The position numbers were made by a program, and so were the translations under genes. A DNA stretch of 7,099 bases from Candidatus Hydrogenedentota bacterium (GTDB taxonomy: Bacteria > Hydrogenedentota > Hydrogenedentia > Hydrogenedentales > CAITNO01), in the NCBI GenBank assembly GCA_007124105.1, contig SLFT01000534.1, positions 1 to 7,099 on the forward strand. Direction: 5' to 3'. Below the pieces are notes generated by a model, which saw only the letters and a program-made list of their open reading frames with translations, did no database searches and was not told the origin of the DNA. Of this stretch, positions 5,737 through 7,099 are shown one piece after another. Each line of letters opens with the position of its first letter. Positions within the stretch are counted from its first letter, which is position 1.

Positions 5737-7098
5737 CTACCGTCTTGTGGACGGAATGGGCTGCAAAGACTCCCAGAACGCATCCATCTGTTCGGACATA
5801 CGCGCGACCATCTGCGGATGCTTGTCGGCGAGATTACTGGTTTCACCGGGATCGGCTTCAAGGTCGGTAAGTAATAGTGGATGCTCTTCGGGCACACCGT
5901 ACACACGCCCACTGAAAGGCCGCTTAAGTTTCCATTTTCCGGAGCGGAATGCTTGCAGTTCGTCACGATTGAAATAGTAGATATCCTCGTGGGCCCGCTT
6001 GCCTTTTCCTGTGAGGATGCCGCTGATATCACTGCCGTCAATAACGCGATCATCGGGTACGTCGGCCCCGGCCAGCGCGGCGAATGTAGGCAGGAAATCA
6101 AGGGTAATGGCCGGGGCATTTTCGACGCGTCCCGCTTGGATGACGGATGGCCAACGCATGATGCAGGGCACACGCATACCGCCCTCGAAGGTGGTTCCTT
6201 TGCCGTGGCGCAATGGGTCTGCCTTACCGCCGTGCTCGCCCTTGACAAGCCAGGGGCCGTTGTCGCTGGTAAAGATTACCAGGGTGTTTTCGTCTATTCC
6301 GGCTTCCTGAATCGCGTCGAGAATGACGCCGGTGCTCCAGTCCATCTCCTCGATCACATCGCCATACAGCCCGCCTTCGGAAAGGCCTTCAAATTCTTCT
6401 GAAACATACAAGGGCACATGCGGCATGGTATGGGGCAGATAGAGGAAGAACGGTTCATCACTGTGTTCTTTAATGAACGAAACGGCTTCTTCGGTATACC
6501 GTTTTGTGACGGTGCGTTGATCAACGGGTTGCTCGATAATCTCCTCATTGCGCATTAACGGCACGGGCGGGTCGCCCCGCTCTTCGACGTCCATGTCGTT
6601 GCTGTAGGGTATGCCGTAATAATAGTCAAATCCGCGTCTGGTCGGTAAAAATTGTGGAAGATGTCCCAGATGCCATTTCCCAATACAGGCCGTTGCGTAG
6701 CCGCGCTCTTTCAACACGTGCGCGATAGTGATTTCGGAGGCGTCGAGTCCGTCTTCACTGTAGGGAAAGAATACATGATTGATTCCCATGCGGATGGGGT
6801 AGCGTCCGGTCAGCAAGCCGGCGCGCGATGGAGAACACACTGGCGAATTGCAGTAGAAGTCCGTCAGGCGCATTCCCTCGTCGGCCATTTTATCGAGTCG
6901 GGGTGTCTTAATTTTTTCCGCGCCGTAACAGCTCAAATCAGAGTAACCCAGATCATCGGCAAAGATAACCACAATGTTTGGCGGTCTCTGGTCGGATATG
7001 GCATCTCGCGTCTCTTCACTCCTGGCGCGTGTAGTCATGCCTGCAAGCGCGCCCGCGCCAACCAGGCGCAGCATCTCACGACGATTCAAAGCAGTCAT
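5737..7098 (-). CDS. Tat-exported Cys-type arylsulfatase (arylsulfatase A/GALNS-like)
   Basis: The product is a 453-residue type I sulfatase that hydrolyses sulfate esters. The N-terminus N-R-R-E-M-L-R-L-V-G-A-G (5-16) is a twin-arginine signal followed by a hydrophobic stretch, so it is exported folded. F-A-D-D-L-G (46-51) gives metal ligands D48/D49. C88-S-P-S-R92 is the formylglycine motif, needing conversion of C88 by a formylglycine-generating enzyme not encoded here. T-G-R-Y-P, G-K-W-H-L-G (140-145, K141/H143), S-D-N-G-P (278-282, D279/N280) and K300 in G-K-G-T-T-F-E-G-G complete the active site. The order and spacing resemble arylsulfatase A/GALNS-type enzymes, which act on aryl, lipid or GalNAc sulfates; the substrate is inferred only loosely. 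The length is complete and no carbohydrate-binding domain follows. The ATG at 7098 is one base from the window end, so its ribosome binding site cannot be seen. The stop is TAG at 5739-5737. Confidence 0.96.
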   Translation of the reverse strand: MTALNRREMLRLVGAGALAGMTTRARSEETRDAISDQRPPNIVVIFADDLGYSDLSCYGAEKIKTPRLDKMADEGMRLTDFYCNSPVCSPSRAGLLTGRYPIRMGINHVFFPYSEDGLDASEITIAHVLKERGYATACIGKWHLGHLPQFLPTRRGFDYYYGIPYSNDMDVEERGDPPVPLMRNEEIIEQPVDQRTVTKRYTEEAVSFIKEHSDEPFFLYLPHTMPHVPLYVSEEFEGLSEGGLYGDVIEEMDWSTGVILDAIQEAGIDENTLVIFTSDNGPWLVKGEHGGKADPLRHGKGTTFEGGMRVPCIMRWPSVIQAGRVENAPAITLDFLPTFAALAGADVPDDRVIDGSDISGILTGKGKRAHEDIYYFNRDELQAFRSGKWKLKRPFSGRVYGVPEEHPLLLTDLEADPGETSNLADKHPQMVARMSEQMDAFWESLQPIPSTRR

Positions 7099-7099
7099 A

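Overview
The window reads as a dense stretch of a bacterial chromosome of moderately high GC (roughly 55% by eye). It holds six complete protein genes and one that is cut by the left edge. No RNA gene, mobile element or CRISPR array is visible, and no gap between genes exceeds about 215 bases. The gene types (HOA-aldolase-like DRE-TIM protein, MurJ, PIG-L deacetylase, SIMPL-like protein, HDAC-family amidohydrolase, Tat-exported Cys-type sulfatase) suit an environmental Gram-negative from a lineage rich in sulfatases and PIG-L proteins, such as Hydrogenedentota, Lentisphaerota or other PVC-like groups. This placement is an inference from style and remembered family resemblance, not from a marker gene.

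Layout. (1) 1-546, plus strand: C-terminal part of an aldolase/HMG-CoA-lyase-like metal-dependent TIM barrel. (2) 561-2189, minus strand: a MurJ/MviN lipid II flippase, convergent with gene 1 and only 14 bases from it. Its best start is a TTG with a strong ribosome binding site. (3) 2190-2401: a divergent regulatory gap with a good minus-strand promoter for murJ and a possible extended -10 promoter for the plus-strand operon. (4) 2402-4587, plus strand: a tight three-gene operon of an unrecognised lipoprotein, a PIG-L/LmbE zinc deacetylase (4-base overlap) and an exported SIMPL(DUF541)-like protein (3-base gap). (5) 4588-4703: a convergent gap with a hairpin and a G-rich heptamer-like repeat that could form a G-quadruplex. 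(6) 4704-5615, minus strand: a histone-deacetylase-family amidohydrolase with all catalytic residues and its own promoter. (7) 5737-7098, minus strand: a Tat-signal arylsulfatase with the C-S-P-S-R formylglycine motif.

Possible joint role. MurJ exports the peptidoglycan precursor. The lipoprotein, SIMPL-like protein and sulfatase are all predicted to leave the cytoplasm. The two deacetylases belong to unrelated folds and probably act in the cytoplasm, since neither has a signal peptide. Sulfatase plus PIG-L deacetylase would suit handling of sulfated, N-acetylated glycans, but they lie in different transcription units, so this link is only suggestive. I saw no clear sign of a wholly new system. 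The most unusual items are the lipoprotein/PIG-L/SIMPL-like operon and the G-quadruplex-capable repeat at the deacetylase stop codon.
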